Both the position numbers and the translations under genes were made by a program. The notes beneath the pieces were generated by a model. The model was not told the DNA's origin and did not search any database. It saw only the letters and a program-made list of their open reading frames with translations. DNA of 64,000 nt from Mycobacterium sp. OAS707 (GTDB lineage: Bacteria > Actinomycetota > Actinomycetes > Mycobacteriales > Mycobacteriaceae), in NCBI RefSeq assembly GCF_014873705.1, contig NZ_JADBDS010000001.1:1488001-1552000 (forward strand), read 5' to 3'. This document shows positions 48,622 through 62,971 of this stretch, piece after piece; position 1 is the first letter of the stretch, and each line of letters opens with the position of its first letter.

Positions 48622-48711
48622 CATCTTAACAAACTTTTTACGGCATGCTACCCGGTCAGCAGGAACTATTACGGCATGATTTCGCGTCCGGAGTAAAAAG
48701 TCTGTAAGATG
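48622..48711. repeat. Inverted repeat linking the lat promoter to the 3' end of lrpA
   Basis: Left arm 48622-48641 (CATCTTAACAAACTTTTTAC) pairs with right arm 48693-48711 (GTAAAAAGTCTGTAAGATG) with one gap and one mismatch, around a 51-nt spacer. The spacer also holds a direct repeat TTACGGCATG at 48638-48647 and 48669-48678, 31 bp apart. The left arm includes the lat -10 box (48623-48628); the right arm encodes the IILQTFYS residues of lrpA. Confidence 0.7.
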
Positions 48712-49130
48712 ATGGTGCTTCGGGTGCGCACGTTCGCCGTCGTCCGGATCTGTTGCAACAAGTCTTCAAGCGCGCGCGGAGACTCGACACGTACGAGCAG
48801 GACGTAGCTCTCATCACCGGCCACCGAGTGACACGACACGATGGCCGGTATGTGTTCGAGCCGGGCAGGCGCATCATCGGGTTGAGAGGGATCGAGAGGA
48901 GTGATGGCCACGAACGCCGACAGCATCTTGCCGACGGCCTCAGGGTCGATCCGGGCGGTGTATCCGGTCACCACCCCGCGTGATTCGAGCCGGCGCACCC
49001 GGGACTGGACTGCCGACACCGACAGCCCGGCTGTTGCCGCGAGATGGGCCAGCGTCGCCCGCCCGTCGGCGACCAGTTCGCGCACCAAGATGCGATCGAT
49101 CTCGTCGAGGTGTTCAGCGGCCTCCACCAT
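48669..49130 (-). CDS. lrpA: Lrp/AsnC-family regulator LrpA
   Basis: 153 aa from ATG 49130. Winged HTH (LDEIDRILVRELVADGRATLAHLAATAGLSVSAVQSRVRRLESRGVV) followed by the ligand-binding RAM domain (SCHSVAGDESYVLLVRVESPRALEDLLQQIRT, TRSTIILQTFY). Corresponds to Rv3291c, a feast-famine regulator reported to control lat. A TACAGT box (49137-49142) ends 7 nt before the start. The C-terminus encodes one arm of the repeat at the lat promoter. Confidence 0.95.
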   Translation of the reverse strand: MVEAAEHLDEIDRILVRELVADGRATLAHLAATAGLSVSAVQSRVRRLESRGVVTGYTARIDPEAVGKMLSAFVAITPLDPSQPDDAPARLEHIPAIVSCHSVAGDESYVLLVRVESPRALEDLLQQIRTTANVRTRSTIILQTFYSGREIMP

Positions 49131-49160
49131 GGCCGCACTGTATCCGAGGCGGTGCACATC

Positions 49161-50363
49161 GTGAGCCGCCGTATCGAAACTTGGCAGCTGCGCGCGAAAT
49201 TCGCCGCAGCGCTGTCGCGCCTCTACGGCGCCGAGGTGCCTGCCTACACCACGCTCGTCGACGTCAGTGCCGAGGTGAACCGGGAACTGGGCGCATCTGA
49301 TCGAGTGACGGCCGAACGCCACGGCGCGATCCGCGTCGGCGGCGTGCGTGAACTGGCCGACGCCGCCGACCTGTTCGCCGCGTTCGGCATGTATCCGGTC
49401 GGCTTCTACGATCTGCGCGATGCCGCCTCGCCGGTTCCGGTGGTGTCCACCGCGTTTCGGCCGATCGACACCGGCGAGTTGGCCCGCAATCCGTTCCGCG
49501 TGTTCACCTCGATGCTGGCGACTGCCGACGCGCGGTTCTTCTCCCCTGACTTGCGAGAGCGCGTCGAGCGGTTCATCGGCGCGCGGCAGTTGTTCGACCC
49601 CGCGCTGATCGCCGAGGCGCGACGCATCGCGGAGGACGGCGGGGCCGACTTCGCACGGGCCGAGCGGTTCGTGGCAGCGGCGGTATCCGCCTTCGCGCTG
49701 TCTCGTGAGCCGATCGACCGCGGCTGGTACGACGAATTGGCGCGCGTCTCGGCGGTGGCCGCCGACATCGCCGGTGTTCGTACCACCCACATCAACCACC
49801 TGACGCCGCGCGTGCTCGACATCGATGAGCTGTACCGGCGGATGACCGCCCGCGGCATCACCATGATCGATGCGATCCAGGGCCCGCCCGCCGGGGATGG
49901 TCCCGATGTGTTGTTGCGCCAGACGTCATTTCGGGCGCTGGCCGAGCCGCGCCGCTTCAGAGAAGCCGACGGCACCGTGGTCGACGGCACACTGCGGGTG
50001 CGGTTCGGTGAGGTCGAGGCGCGTGGCGTCGCGCTGACCCCGAAGGGCCGGGAACGCTACGACGCGGCGATGGCCGCACCGAATCCTGCCGCCGAGTGGG
50101 CTGACTTCTTCCCAGTTACCCACGAGGAAATGGCGGCCGAGGGGCTCGCCTACTACCACGGTGGCGATCCGGCGAAACCCGTTGTGTACGAGGACTTCCT
50201 GCCTGCCTCCGCGGCCGGCATCTTCCGGTCGAATCTCGATACCGACACCAACGCCGTCGAGGCGGCAGATGATTCGGAGTACAGCCTGCACTGGCTTGCC
50301 GGCCGGCTCGGACACCACATCCACGACCCCTACGAGCTCTACGAGAAAGTCGCATCATCATGA
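49161..50363 (+). CDS. DUF1338/HglS-like 2-oxoadipate dioxygenase/decarboxylase
   Basis: 400 aa from GTG 49161 (GTG 49152 is possible); equivalent of Rv3292. DUF1338 enzymes such as HglS convert 2-oxoadipate to 2-hydroxyglutarate using iron and oxygen. Candidate ligands are the His in ERHGAIRVGG, the His in TTHINHLTPRVLDIDELY and the Glu in VVYEDFLPASAAGIF. Placed between the lysine aminotransferase regulator and an aminoadipate semialdehyde-type dehydrogenase, it fits the lower lysine catabolic route. Divergent from lrpA; ATGA overlap with the dehydrogenase gene. Confidence 0.85.
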   Translation: MSRRIETWQLRAKFAAALSRLYGAEVPAYTTLVDVSAEVNRELGASDRVTAERHGAIRVGGVRELADAADLFAAFGMYPVGFYDLRDAASPVPVVSTAFRPIDTGELARNPFRVFTSMLATADARFFSPDLRERVERFIGARQLFDPALIAEARRIAEDGGADFARAERFVAAAVSAFALSREPIDRGWYDELARVSAVAADIAGVRTTHINHLTPRVLDIDELYRRMTARGITMIDAIQGPPAGDGPDVLLRQTSFRALAEPRRFREADGTVVDGTLRVRFGEVEARGVALTPKGRERYDAAMAAPNPAAEWADFFPVTHEEMAAEGLAYYHGGDPAKPVVYEDFLPASAAGIFRSNLDTDTNAVEAADDSEYSLHWLAGRLGHHIHDPYELYEKVASS

Positions 50364-51904
50364 CCACTGCTCAGAAATCGAAGCTTCCGACCGCCGAGGA
50401 CCTGCGTGCGCAGGCCCGCGACGCGCTCAGCGCCGTCGGCTCGCACGTATCGCTCGGCGACCCGGGCGGCGACGGATTGCAGGCCAGCACGCCCATCACC
50501 GGCGAGGTGTTGTTCACCGTCGCCGAGTCAACACCTGAACAGGCTGAGGCCGCGATAGCACAAGCCGCGCAAGCGTTTACGACATGGCGCACCACCCCGG
50601 CTCCCGTGCGGGGCGCGCTGGTGGCCCGGCTTGGCGAGCTGCTCGTCGAGCACAAGGCTGATCTCGCCACGCTCGTCACGCTCGAGGCGGGCAAGATCAC
50701 GTCCGAGGCCCTCGGCGAGGTGCAGGAGATGATCGACATCTGCGAGTTCGCGGTCGGCCTGTCGCGACAGCTGTACGGCAAGACGATTGCGTCGGAGCGG
50801 CCGGGGCACCGGTTGATGGAGACGTGGCATCCGCTGGGTGTCGTCGGTGTGATCACGGCGTTCAACTTCCCGGTCGCCGTGTGGGCGTGGAATACCGCGA
50901 TCGCGTTGGTGTGCGGGGACACCGTGGTGTGGAAGCCCTCGGAGTTGACGCCGCTGACCGCACTGGCATGCCAGGCGCTGATCGAGCGGGCCGCGGCCGA
51001 TGTCGGGGCGCCGGCGGAGGTCAGCAGGCTGGTGCAGGGTGGCCGCGAGGTCGGCGAACGACTGGTCGACGATCCTCGGGTGGCGCTGCTGAGCGCGACC
51101 GGATCGGTGCGAATGGGCCAGCAGGTCGGCCCGCGGGTGGCGCAGCGGTTCGGCAAGGCGCTGCTGGAACTGGGCGGCAACAACGCCGCGATCGTCACCC
51201 CGTCGGCCGATCTGGACCTTGCTGTGCGGGGCATCGTGTTCTCGGCGGCGGGCACCGCAGGTCAGCGGTGTACCACGCTGCGCAGGCTGATCGTGCATTC
51301 CTCGATCGCCGACGAGCTGGTCGGCCGGATCGCGAACGCCTACCGGCAGCTGCCGGTCGGTGATCCGGCGGCCGACGGCACGCTGGTGGGTCCGCTGATT
51401 CACGAGACCGCCTACCGCGACATGGTGCGCGCGCTCGAACAGGCCCGCGCCGACGGTGGCGAGGTTGTCGGCGGCGAGCGCCACGACGTGGGTGACGAAA
51501 ACGCGTACTACGTGGCACCCGCGGTGGTGCGGATGCCGTCGCAGACCGCCGTGGTGCATTCGGAGACGTTCGCGCCGATTCTCTACGTGCTGACCTATGA
51601 CGACCTCGACGAGGCCATCGCGTTGAACAATGCTGTGCCGCAAGGTCTTTCATCGGCGATCTTCACCCTCGACGTGCGGGAGGCCGAGCGTTTCATGGCA
51701 GCCGACGGGTCGGACTGCGGTATCGCGAACGTCAACATCGGCACGTCGGGCGCGGAGATCGGCGGCGCGTTCGGCGGAGAGAAGCAGACCGGCGGCGGCC
51801 GCGAGTCAGGTTCGGACGCGTGGAAGGCGTACATGCGTCGGGCCACCAACACCGTCAATTACTCGTCAGAGCTGCCGCTGGCCCAAGGCGTGCATTTCGG
51901 CTAA
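50360..51904 (+). CDS. pcd: Alpha-aminoadipate semialdehyde (piperideine-6-carboxylate) dehydrogenase-like ALDH
   Basis: 514 aa, ALDH7-type NAD-dependent aldehyde dehydrogenase. Motifs: VITAFNFPVAVWAWNTAIALVCGDTVVWKPSE (NAD binding), SATGSVRMGQ, LLELGGNNAAIV (general base Glu) and AGQRCTTLRRLIVH (catalytic Cys). With Lat it would oxidise aminoadipate semialdehyde to alpha-aminoadipate. Corresponds to Rv3293. The 4-nt overlap with the DUF1338 gene shows co-translation. Confidence 0.93.
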   Translation: MTTAQKSKLPTAEDLRAQARDALSAVGSHVSLGDPGGDGLQASTPITGEVLFTVAESTPEQAEAAIAQAAQAFTTWRTTPAPVRGALVARLGELLVEHKADLATLVTLEAGKITSEALGEVQEMIDICEFAVGLSRQLYGKTIASERPGHRLMETWHPLGVVGVITAFNFPVAVWAWNTAIALVCGDTVVWKPSELTPLTALACQALIERAAADVGAPAEVSRLVQGGREVGERLVDDPRVALLSATGSVRMGQQVGPRVAQRFGKALLELGGNNAAIVTPSADLDLAVRGIVFSAAGTAGQRCTTLRRLIVHSSIADELVGRIANAYRQLPVGDPAADGTLVGPLIHETAYRDMVRALEQARADGGEVVGGERHDVGDENAYYVAPAVVRMPSQTAVVHSETFAPILYVLTYDDLDEAIALNNAVPQGLSSAIFTLDVREAERFMAADGSDCGIANVNIGTSGAEIGGAFGGEKQTGGGRESGSDAWKAYMRRATNTVNYSSELPLAQGVHFG

Positions 51905-51958
51905 CCCTGCGCGTGCCGCGGGCGTTTTGATGTCAGGCGGTCGGGTCACTCTACGACC

Positions 51959-52372
51959 ATGCGAAACCACAATTCGCGCGTAATTGCCATGGTCGGCGTG
52001 GTGGTGGCGGCGGTCGCAGCGGCCCTTCTGGTGATGCCCGCCGCACGTCAACTCGGCCCGGCGAGTGGAATGTTGACGGCGGCCGCGATCATCGGGATAC
52101 CTGTCCTTCTGGTGCTGGCGGCCACGGGTGCCCCGCACTACGGCGCGCTCACCAGCTGCGTGATCGCCGTCGTGATAGCGGCCATCGCCTGCGTGGTCTC
52201 CTGGGTCATCGCCGCCGTCGCGTTCGCGACGGCACTGTCGGGTTCGGCGACGGGGCTGCTGCCGGCCGTTGTGCTTTTCGGCGGTCCAGCACTGTGCGTG
52301 CTGATCCTGGGACTGGTTGCGCTGCGCGTCGTGCACCCCAGCATCAGCAGGGACGATGCTCGGGTTGCCTGA
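51959..52372 (+). CDS. Small multi-pass membrane protein, hypothetical
   Basis: 137 aa with four hydrophobic segments from residue ~8 to ~125, and short basic ends. No soluble domain or motif that I recognise. It starts 54 nt after the aldehyde dehydrogenase gene and overlaps the phosphoglucomutase-like gene by 17 nt, so it is likely real and co-expressed with it. Confidence 0.65.
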   Translation: MRNHNSRVIAMVGVVVAAVAAALLVMPAARQLGPASGMLTAAAIIGIPVLLVLAATGAPHYGALTSCVIAVVIAAIACVVSWVIAAVAFATALSGSATGLLPAVVLFGGPALCVLILGLVALRVVHPSISRDDARVA

Positions 52373-53099
52373 CGGCGTGCGCGCCTGCCTGTTCGACCTC
52401 GACGGCGTGCTGACCGACACGGCGAGTGTGCACAAGAAGGCCTGGAAGGCCATGTTCGATTCCTACCTGCGGGAGCGGGCGAATCGAACCGGAGATCCGT
52501 TCGTCGAATTCGATATCGACTCCGACTACTTGACCTACGTCGACGGCAAGAAACGCGAAGACGGAGTGCGAACGTTCCTGTCGTCGCGCGGCATCACATT
52601 GCCCGAGGGCGATCCCGACGACGACTCGTCGCAAGAAACAGTGAACGGGTTGGGCAATCGGAAGAACGACCTGTTTCACCAGACCATTCGTGAGGACGGC
52701 GTCAAGGTATTCGAAGGTTCACGACGCTATCTGGAGGCGGTCGCCGACGCGGGCTTCGCGGTGGCCGTGGTGTCCTCCAGCGCCAACACCCGTGAGGTGC
52801 TCGAAGTCACCGGACTGGACAAATTCGTTCAGCAGCGGGTGGACGGCAGGACGATGCGCGAGGAACACATCGAAGGCAAGCCGGCCCCCGACTCGTTCCT
52901 GCGGGCAGGCGAATTGCTTGGCGTAGCGCCTGCCGAGGCCGCGGTCTTCGAAGACGCGCTGGCCGGCGTCGAGGCGGGCAAGCGCGGAGACTTCGGCTGC
53001 GTCGTCGGCGTAGATCGTGTCGGCCAAGCAGAAGCGTTGCGCCGCAACGGCGCCAGCGTCGTCGTTGCCGACCTGGCCGAATTGCTGCCGAACCGATGA
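52356..53099 (+). CDS. Beta-phosphoglucomutase-family HAD phosphatase/mutase
   Basis: 247 aa from ATG 52356. HAD motif [15 protein letters not shown] (nucleophile DxD), cap domain with [26 protein letters not shown], motif [14 protein letters not shown], motif III Lys in [11 protein letters not shown] and motif [16 protein letters not shown]. The cap matches beta-phosphoglucomutases, which convert beta-glucose-1-phosphate to glucose-6-phosphate. It overlaps the GH65 gene by 4 nt, the pairing of Rv3400-Rv3401, and would use the product of that phosphorylase. Confidence 0.92.
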   Translation: MLGLPDGVRACLFDLDGVLTDTASVHKKAWKAMFDSYLRERANRTGDPFVEFDIDSDYLTYVDGKKREDGVRTFLSSRGITLPEGDPDDDSSQETVNGLGNRKNDLFHQTIREDGVKVFEGSRRYLEAVADAGFAVAVVSSSANTREVLEVTGLDKFVQQRVDGRTMREEHIEGKPAPDSFLRAGELLGVAPAEAAVFEDALAGVEAGKRGDFGCVVGVDRVGQAEALRRNGASVVVADLAELLPNR

Positions 53100-55465
53100 T
53101 CACCGAACAGACGTTCCCCGTAGAGCCGTGGTGCATCCGCGAGACGACACTCGATCTCAATCTGCTTGCGCAAAGCGAGTCGGTTTTCGCGTTGTCCAAC
53201 GGCCACATCGGGCTGCGGGGCAACCTCGACGAGGGCGAGCCGTACGGGTTGCCAGGAACCTATCTCAACTCGTTCTACGAGACGCGGCCGCTGCCGTACG
53301 CGGAAGCTGGATACAGCTATCCGGAGGACGGTCAGTCTGTAGTCGACGTGACCAACGGCAAGATTCTGCGGCTGCTCGTCGACGATGAACCGTTCGATGT
53401 GCGCTACGGCGAACTCGAGGAACATGAACGCGTGCTTGACCTACGCGCGGGCACTCTGACGCGGCAGGTGTGTTGGACGTCGCCTGCGGGCAAGCGGATA
53501 CGGCTTCGCACCACCCGGCTGGTGTCGCTGGCGCAACGGAGTGTGGCTGCCATCGAATACGTGGTCGAGGCTGTCGACGAATTCTCGCGCATGACGGTGC
53601 AATCGGAGCTCGTCGCCAACGAGGACCAGCCGAAGCCCTCGGCCGATCCGCGGGTCGCCGCGATGCTGCTCAATCCGCTGGAGGCCGTGCAGCACGACGC
53701 CGGCAAGCAGGGAGCGCTGCTCGTGCACCGCACCAGGAGCAGCCGGTTGATGATGGCCGCCGCGATGCAACACCAGATCGACGTGCCGGGCCGCGTTGAA
53801 GCGGAAACCGAGGCCGGTGAGGACTGGGCGAGAACGACCGTCATCTGCGGCCTTCGGCCCGGTCAGAAGTTGCGCATCGTGAAGTTCCTCGCCTACGGAT
53901 GGTCGAGCCTGCGGTCGCGACCCGCGCTGCGCGATCAGGTGCTCGGCGCTGTCGCAGGAGCCGAGTACTGCGGCTGGGACGGCCTGCTGAAGTCACAGCG
54001 GGACTATCTCGACGAGTTCTGGGACTGCGCGGACGTCGAAGTCGAAGGCGACGCCGATTGCCAGCAGGCCGTGCGCTTCGGCCTGTTTCACGTGCTGCAG
54101 GCCAGCGCGCGGGCCGAGCGCCGCGCGATTCCCGGCAAGGGCCTCACGGGCACCGGCTATGACGGCCACACCTTCTGGGACACAGAGGGTTTCGTCCTTC
54201 CCGTGCTCACTTACACCGCGCCACACGCCGCCGCCGATGCATTGCGCTGGCGCGCCTCGACCCTCGATCTCGCGCGTGAACGGGCCGCAGAACTGGATCT
54301 CGCAGGCGCGGCATTTCCTTGGCGGACCATCCGCGGCCAGGAGTGCTCGGCATACTGGCCCGCAGGCACCGCGGCTTGGCACATCAACGCCGACATCGCG
54401 ATGGCATTCGAACGGTATCGCGTTGTCACAGGCGATGATTCGCTGGAGGTCGAGTGCGGCCTGACGGTGCTCGTCGAAACCGCGCGGCTATGGATGTCGC
54501 TGGGCCATCACGACCGGCACGGGATCTGGCACCTCGACGGCGTCACCGGTCCTGACGAGTACACGGCGATCGTTCGGGACAACGTGTTCACCAATCTGAT
54601 GGCGGCACACAACCTTCGGACCGCCGCCGAGGCCTGCAGCCGTCACCCCGAAGCCGCAGCCACCCTGGGTGTCGGGTCCGAGGAGACCGCCGCGTGGCGC
54701 GACGCGGCGGCCGCGGTGAACATCCCCTACGACAAGGAACTCGGCGTCCATCAACAGTGCGAGGGGTTCACCACCCTGCGCGAATGGAACTTCACGGAGA
54801 ACACGTCCTATCCGCTGCTGCTGAACGAGCCCTATGTGCGGCTGTACCCGTCGCAAGTGGTCAAACAGGCCGATCTCACGCTCGCGATGCACTGGCGCAG
54901 CCAGGAGTTCACCGCCGAGCAGAAGGCCCACAACGTCGACTATTACGAGCGGCGCATCACCAGGGACTCGTCACTGTCAGCCTGCACGCAGGCCGTGATG
55001 TGCGCCGAGGTGGGCCATCTGGAACTGGCCCACGACTACCTCTACGAAGCAGCACTGATCGACCTGCGGGACCTGCATCACAACACCCGCGACGGGCTGC
55101 ACATGGCGTCGTTGGCCGGGGCGTGGACGGCGTTGGTCGCAGGCTTCGGCGGCCTGCGCGACGACGGCGGCGACCTCGCGTTGGATCCGCAGCTGCCCGA
55201 CGGCATATCGCGATTGCGATTTCGGCTGCGCTGGAAGAACTTCCGATTGACCGTTGACGTCGACCACGACGAGGTGACCTACGCGCTGCGGGACGGACCC
55301 GGCCATCAGCTGACTATCCGCCACGCAGGCGAGAAGCTTGACCTGAACACCGACTCGCCGACGACCGTGGCGATACAACGTCGTAAGCCGCTGTTGCCCA
55401 CGCCGACACAGGCCCCCGGCCGCGAACCGATTCGTCGACCGACCCTCGGCACGTTGCTCGACTAA
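53096..55465 (+). CDS. GH65-family disaccharide phosphorylase (trehalose/kojibiose/maltose type)
   Basis: 789 aa. N-terminal beta-sandwich ([32 protein letters not shown]) and an alpha/alpha-barrel with the phosphate-site and catalytic regions: [18 protein letters not shown], and the general acid Glu in [13 protein letters not shown]. The family uses phosphate to release beta-glucose-1-phosphate, fed to the preceding beta-phosphoglucomutase. The disaccharide cannot be told from sequence. Start overlaps the mutase stop by 4 nt. Confidence 0.94.
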   Translation: MITEQTFPVEPWCIRETTLDLNLLAQSESVFALSNGHIGLRGNLDEGEPYGLPGTYLNSFYETRPLPYAEAGYSYPEDGQSVVDVTNGKILRLLVDDEPFDVRYGELEEHERVLDLRAGTLTRQVCWTSPAGKRIRLRTTRLVSLAQRSVAAIEYVVEAVDEFSRMTVQSELVANEDQPKPSADPRVAAMLLNPLEAVQHDAGKQGALLVHRTRSSRLMMAAAMQHQIDVPGRVEAETEAGEDWARTTVICGLRPGQKLRIVKFLAYGWSSLRSRPALRDQVLGAVAGAEYCGWDGLLKSQRDYLDEFWDCADVEVEGDADCQQAVRFGLFHVLQASARAERRAIPGKGLTGTGYDGHTFWDTEGFVLPVLTYTAPHAAADALRWRASTLDLARERAAELDLAGAAFPWRTIRGQECSAYWPAGTAAWHINADIAMAFERYRVVTGDDSLEVECGLTVLVETARLWMSLGHHDRHGIWHLDGVTGPDEYTAIVRDNVFTNLMAAHNLRTAAEACSRHPEAAATLGVGSEETAAWRDAAAAVNIPYDKELGVHQQCEGFTTLREWNFTENTSYPLLLNEPYVRLYPSQVVKQADLTLAMHWRSQEFTAEQKAHNVDYYERRITRDSSLSACTQAVMCAEVGHLELAHDYLYEAALIDLRDLHHNTRDGLHMASLAGAWTALVAGFGGLRDDGGDLALDPQLPDGISRLRFRLRWKNFRLTVDVDHDEVTYALRDGPGHQLTIRHAGEKLDLNTDSPTTVAIQRRKPLLPTPTQAPGREPIRRPTLGTLLD

Positions 55466-55532
55466 AACGTGTTGCGTTCGTCCTCGCCGCAGCGGACCAT
55501 TTGTGGTTGCTACTCGGGGAGGGAAATCTACA

Positions 55533-56717
55533 GTGATCCAACAGCTCGAAGGGGGAAAGGTCCTCAACTTCGCCAGCCACATCGACGCGCGCACGATCGA
55601 GCAGGCCAATCAGACTGCCGCGCTTCCGTTCGTCTATCCGCATGTGGCATTGATGCCCGACGCGCACCTCGGAAAGGGCGCAGCCGTCGGGACGGTGATC
55701 CCGACGCTCGGAGCGGTCATTCCAGCGGCGGTGGGTGTCGACATCGGCTGCGGCATGATCGCGGCCCAAACACGGTTCACCGCAGCCGATATCGAGGGCA
55801 AGGATCTTGCGCGCCTTCGCGGTTCGCTCGAGTCGGCCATCCCGCTGAGCGCAGGCAACTACAACCAGTCGCTGCGCCGGTATGCGTTCACCCACGCCCG
55901 CATCGACGAACTCGAACAACTGGCTGCCGACACCGGAACCGACCTGTCGCACTCCCCGAAGTGGAAGCTTCAGTTGGGAACCCTCGGCGGCGGAAACCAT
56001 TTCATCGAACTCTGCCTCGACGACGAGGACACGGTGTGGATGTTCCTGCATTCCGGATCGCGCGGCGTTGGCAACAGGATCGCCACGCGACACATCAACG
56101 TCGCCAAGCAACTGTGCGCCAACCGCGGCGTCTCGCTGCCCAACGCCGACCTCGCATACCTCGAGGAAGGCACTGCTGAGTTCGACACGTACATCGCCGA
56201 ACTCCGTTGGGCCCAACAGTTTGCACTCGCCAACCGCGCCGAGATGATGGACCGGTTCCGGCAGGCGTTGGCGCATTGGCTGAACGTCGAACCCGACAAC
56301 GTCGAAACGGCGAGAATCAACACGCACCACAACTATTCGACGCCAGAACGCCACGGCGACAAGGATGTCTGGGTCACGCGCAAGGGCGCAGTCAACGCGC
56401 ACGAAGGCGTGATGGGCATCATCCCCGGATCGATGGGGACTCGCTCGTACATCGTGCGCGGCAAGGGCAACGCCGCCGCGCTCTGCAGCGCCCCGCACGG
56501 CGCGGGCCGGCGGTTCTCCAGAACCGAGGCCAAGCGGCGGTTCACTGCTGCCGATCTGGCCGAACGGATGGCTGGCATCGAGTACCGCCACGGCGAGCAG
56601 TGGGTGGACGAGATTCCGGACGCATACAAGTCCATCGACGTGGTGATGGCGGACTCGAAGGAGTTGGTCGAGGTGGTCACGAGCCTGCGGCAGGTCGTCA
56701 ACGTCAAGGGCACGTGA
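55533..56717 (+). CDS. rtcB: RtcB-family RNA ligase
   Basis: 394 aa from GTG 55533, with GGGGAGGG about 9 nt upstream. RtcB joins 2',3'-cyclic phosphate or 3'-phosphate RNA ends to 5'-OH ends using GTP and manganese. Metal-site motifs are visible: PDAHLGKGAAVG, VDIGCGMIA (Cys), GTLGGGNHFIEL and HSGSRGVGN, NTHHNYSTPERH, and the guanylate-accepting His in APHGAGRRFSR. The start in GTG 55503 would add ten residues of no family similarity. It is a monocistronic unit with no archease neighbour. Confidence 0.93.
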   Translation: MIQQLEGGKVLNFASHIDARTIEQANQTAALPFVYPHVALMPDAHLGKGAAVGTVIPTLGAVIPAAVGVDIGCGMIAAQTRFTAADIEGKDLARLRGSLESAIPLSAGNYNQSLRRYAFTHARIDELEQLAADTGTDLSHSPKWKLQLGTLGGGNHFIELCLDDEDTVWMFLHSGSRGVGNRIATRHINVAKQLCANRGVSLPNADLAYLEEGTAEFDTYIAELRWAQQFALANRAEMMDRFRQALAHWLNVEPDNVETARINTHHNYSTPERHGDKDVWVTRKGAVNAHEGVMGIIPGSMGTRSYIVRGKGNAAALCSAPHGAGRRFSRTEAKRRFTAADLAERMAGIEYRHGEQWVDEIPDAYKSIDVVMADSKELVEVVTSLRQVVNVKGT

Positions 56718-56744
56718 TTCCGACGCTGTTGTACATGTGTTAAC

Positions 56745-56750
56745 TAGAAT
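56745..56750 (+). promoter_or_regulatory. -10 box of the TetR gene, leaderless start
   Basis: TAGAAT ends 7 nt before ATG 56757. The AT-rich stretch GTACATGTGTTAAC just upstream, unusual in this GC-rich region, could hold an operator for the TetR protein. Confidence 0.5.
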
Positions 56751-56756
56751 GGTGGG

Positions 56757-57407
56757 ATGGCTGAGTCCAGACGTCGGCTGTCTCCCGACGACCGTCGTAA
56801 CGAGTTGCTGGCGCTGGGCGCCGAGGTGTTCGGCCAGCGGCCGTACGACGAGGTCCGCATCGACGAGGTCGCCGAGCGCGCCGGGGTGTCGCGGGCGCTG
56901 ATGTATCACTACTTCCCGGACAAGCGGGCCTTCTTCGCCGCGGTGGTGCGCGCCGAGAGTGACCGGCTCTTCGAGGCCACCAGCACCCCGCCGGATCCAG
57001 GGCAGAGCCTGTTTGACCAGGTCCGGGAGGGCGTGCTGGCGTACGTGCGCTACGACGAAGAGCATCCTCATGGCGCCTGGGCCGCGTACGTCGGCATCGG
57101 CAGCTCAGATCCTGTGTTGCGCGGCATCGAGGACGTCGACAACGACCGGCAGGCCAACCGGATCATCACCCGCATCCTGGGCGCGGTCGGGGACGCGATG
57201 GACTCCAAGGTCGAACGCGACCTGCGCGTCACCATCTACGGCTGGCTGGCGTTCACGTTCGAGTGCTGCCGGCGGCGGATCATGGACCCGTCGATCGACG
57301 CCGACTACGTCGGGAATGCCTGCGCACACGCGCTGCTCGACGCGATCGGCCGGGTGCCGGGCATCCCGTCGGCGCTGAGCGAAGCCGTCGCCCCCGAGCA
57401 TCGCTGA
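56757..57407 (+). CDS. TetR-family transcriptional regulator
   Basis: 216 aa. HTH: RNELLALGAEVFGQRPYDEVRIDEVAERAGVSRALMYHYFPDKRAFFAAVV, then an alpha-helical ligand domain with a HPHGAWAAYVGIGSSDP region. It occupies the place of Rv3295 upstream of lhr. Ligand and targets unknown. It ends 32 nt before lhr, with which it may be co-transcribed. Confidence 0.92.
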   Translation: MAESRRRLSPDDRRNELLALGAEVFGQRPYDEVRIDEVAERAGVSRALMYHYFPDKRAFFAAVVRAESDRLFEATSTPPDPGQSLFDQVREGVLAYVRYDEEHPHGAWAAYVGIGSSDPVLRGIEDVDNDRQANRIITRILGAVGDAMDSKVERDLRVTIYGWLAFTFECCRRRIMDPSIDADYVGNACAHALLDAIGRVPGIPSALSEAVAPEHR

Positions 57408-57439
57408 TATTTGTCGGTGCCCGTTGGCACCATGGCTAG

Positions 57440-61966
<4,527 letters not shown>

Positions 61967-61976
61967 CATCGACGCC

Positions 61977-61982
61977 TACAGT
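61977..61982 (+). promoter_or_regulatory. -10 box of the nitronate monooxygenase gene
   Basis: TACAGT ends 8 nt before ATG 61990, which suggests a leaderless transcript separate from lhr. Confidence 0.45.
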
Positions 61983-61989
61983 TCGGGAC

Positions 61990-62970
61990 ATGGCCCTCCG
62001 TACGGCGCTGACGACAATGTTCGGAATCGACCACCCCATCGTGCTTGCCCCGATGGGCAGTGTCGCCGGTGGTGCGCTCGCCGCGGCAGTGTCAGAGGGC
62101 GGCGGCCTCGGACTGCTCGGCGCCGGCCGCGGCGGCCTGAACTGGCTCGAACGCGAGAGTGCGATAGCAACGGCGGCCACCTCGAAGCCATGGGGCATCG
62201 GTTTCCTGACGTGGGCGATCGGCCAGGAGGCCGTCGAGGCGGCGATACAACTATCGCCTGCGGCGATCATGCTGTCGTTCGGCGATCCGAGCCCGTTCGC
62301 CGAGACCATCCTGGCCGCAGGCATTCCGCTCATGGTGCAGGTCACCAACATGGACGAGGCACGACGTGCGTTGGACGTCGGCGCGAATGTCGTTGTGGCA
62401 CAGGGCAGTGAGGCAGGCGGCCACGGCGGCGGCCGGGCGACACTCCCGTTCGTGCCTGCGGTGGTGGACATCGCGGGTAGCACACCGGTGCTCGCTGCGG
62501 GCGGGATCGCCGACGGTCGCGGGCTGGCGGCCGCGCTGATGCTCGGCGCCGCGGGCGCCATGATCGGAACCCGGTTCGAGGCAACCAACGAGGCGCTGCT
62601 CGACGACGAGGAAGTGCAGGCGATCATGGCGGCGGGGGCAGCGGGGACGGTCCGCGGCCGGGTGCTCGACATCGCCGCGGACGCCGGCTGGCCCGCCCGC
62701 TATCCGGCCAGGACGCTGCGCAACCGCTTCACCGACGCATGGGACGGCAAGGAGTCCGAACTCGAATCCGATCGCACCGCGTTGGCCGAATACCGCGCCG
62801 CGGCCGACCGCGGCGACCGCGACTACCTGCCGATCTGGGCCGGTGAAGCCGTCGACCTGGTGAACGAGCGCGACTCCGCGAGTGCCCTGGTCGTCCGCAT
62901 CGCCCAGCAGGCCGAGGACGTGATCACGGCTACGGGGAACAGTGTCCTGGGGCCGCGGGTTGGCGATTGA
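61990..62970 (+). CDS. Nitronate monooxygenase (2-nitropropane dioxygenase) family FMN enzyme
   Basis: 326 aa TIM-barrel flavoprotein. IVLAPMGSVAGGALAAAVSEGGGLGLLGAG opens the barrel, VVVAQGSEAGGHGGG contains the conserved QGxEAGGH with the catalytic His, and VLAAGGIADGRGLAAALMLGAAGAMIGTRF binds FMN phosphate. It oxidises alkyl nitronates or related anions. It stands between lhr and the nei2-type gene, a place that is empty in M. tuberculosis. Confidence 0.93.
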   Translation: MALRTALTTMFGIDHPIVLAPMGSVAGGALAAAVSEGGGLGLLGAGRGGLNWLERESAIATAATSKPWGIGFLTWAIGQEAVEAAIQLSPAAIMLSFGDPSPFAETILAAGIPLMVQVTNMDEARRALDVGANVVVAQGSEAGGHGGGRATLPFVPAVVDIAGSTPVLAAGGIADGRGLAAALMLGAAGAMIGTRFEATNEALLDDEEVQAIMAAGAAGTVRGRVLDIAADAGWPARYPARTLRNRFTDAWDGKESELESDRTALAEYRAAADRGDRDYLPIWAGEAVDLVNERDSASALVVRIAQQAEDVITATGNSVLGPRVGD

Positions 62971-62971
62971 C

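Noticed and set aside
48638-48678. Repeats at the lat-lrpA junction considered as CRISPR-like
   Set aside because: Only two short copies, one in coding sequence; there is no array or cas gene in the window.
55314-57071. 585-aa minus-strand frame over the GH65 end, rtcB and the TetR gene
   Set aside because: It spans three well-supported genes on the other strand and has no recognisable domain.
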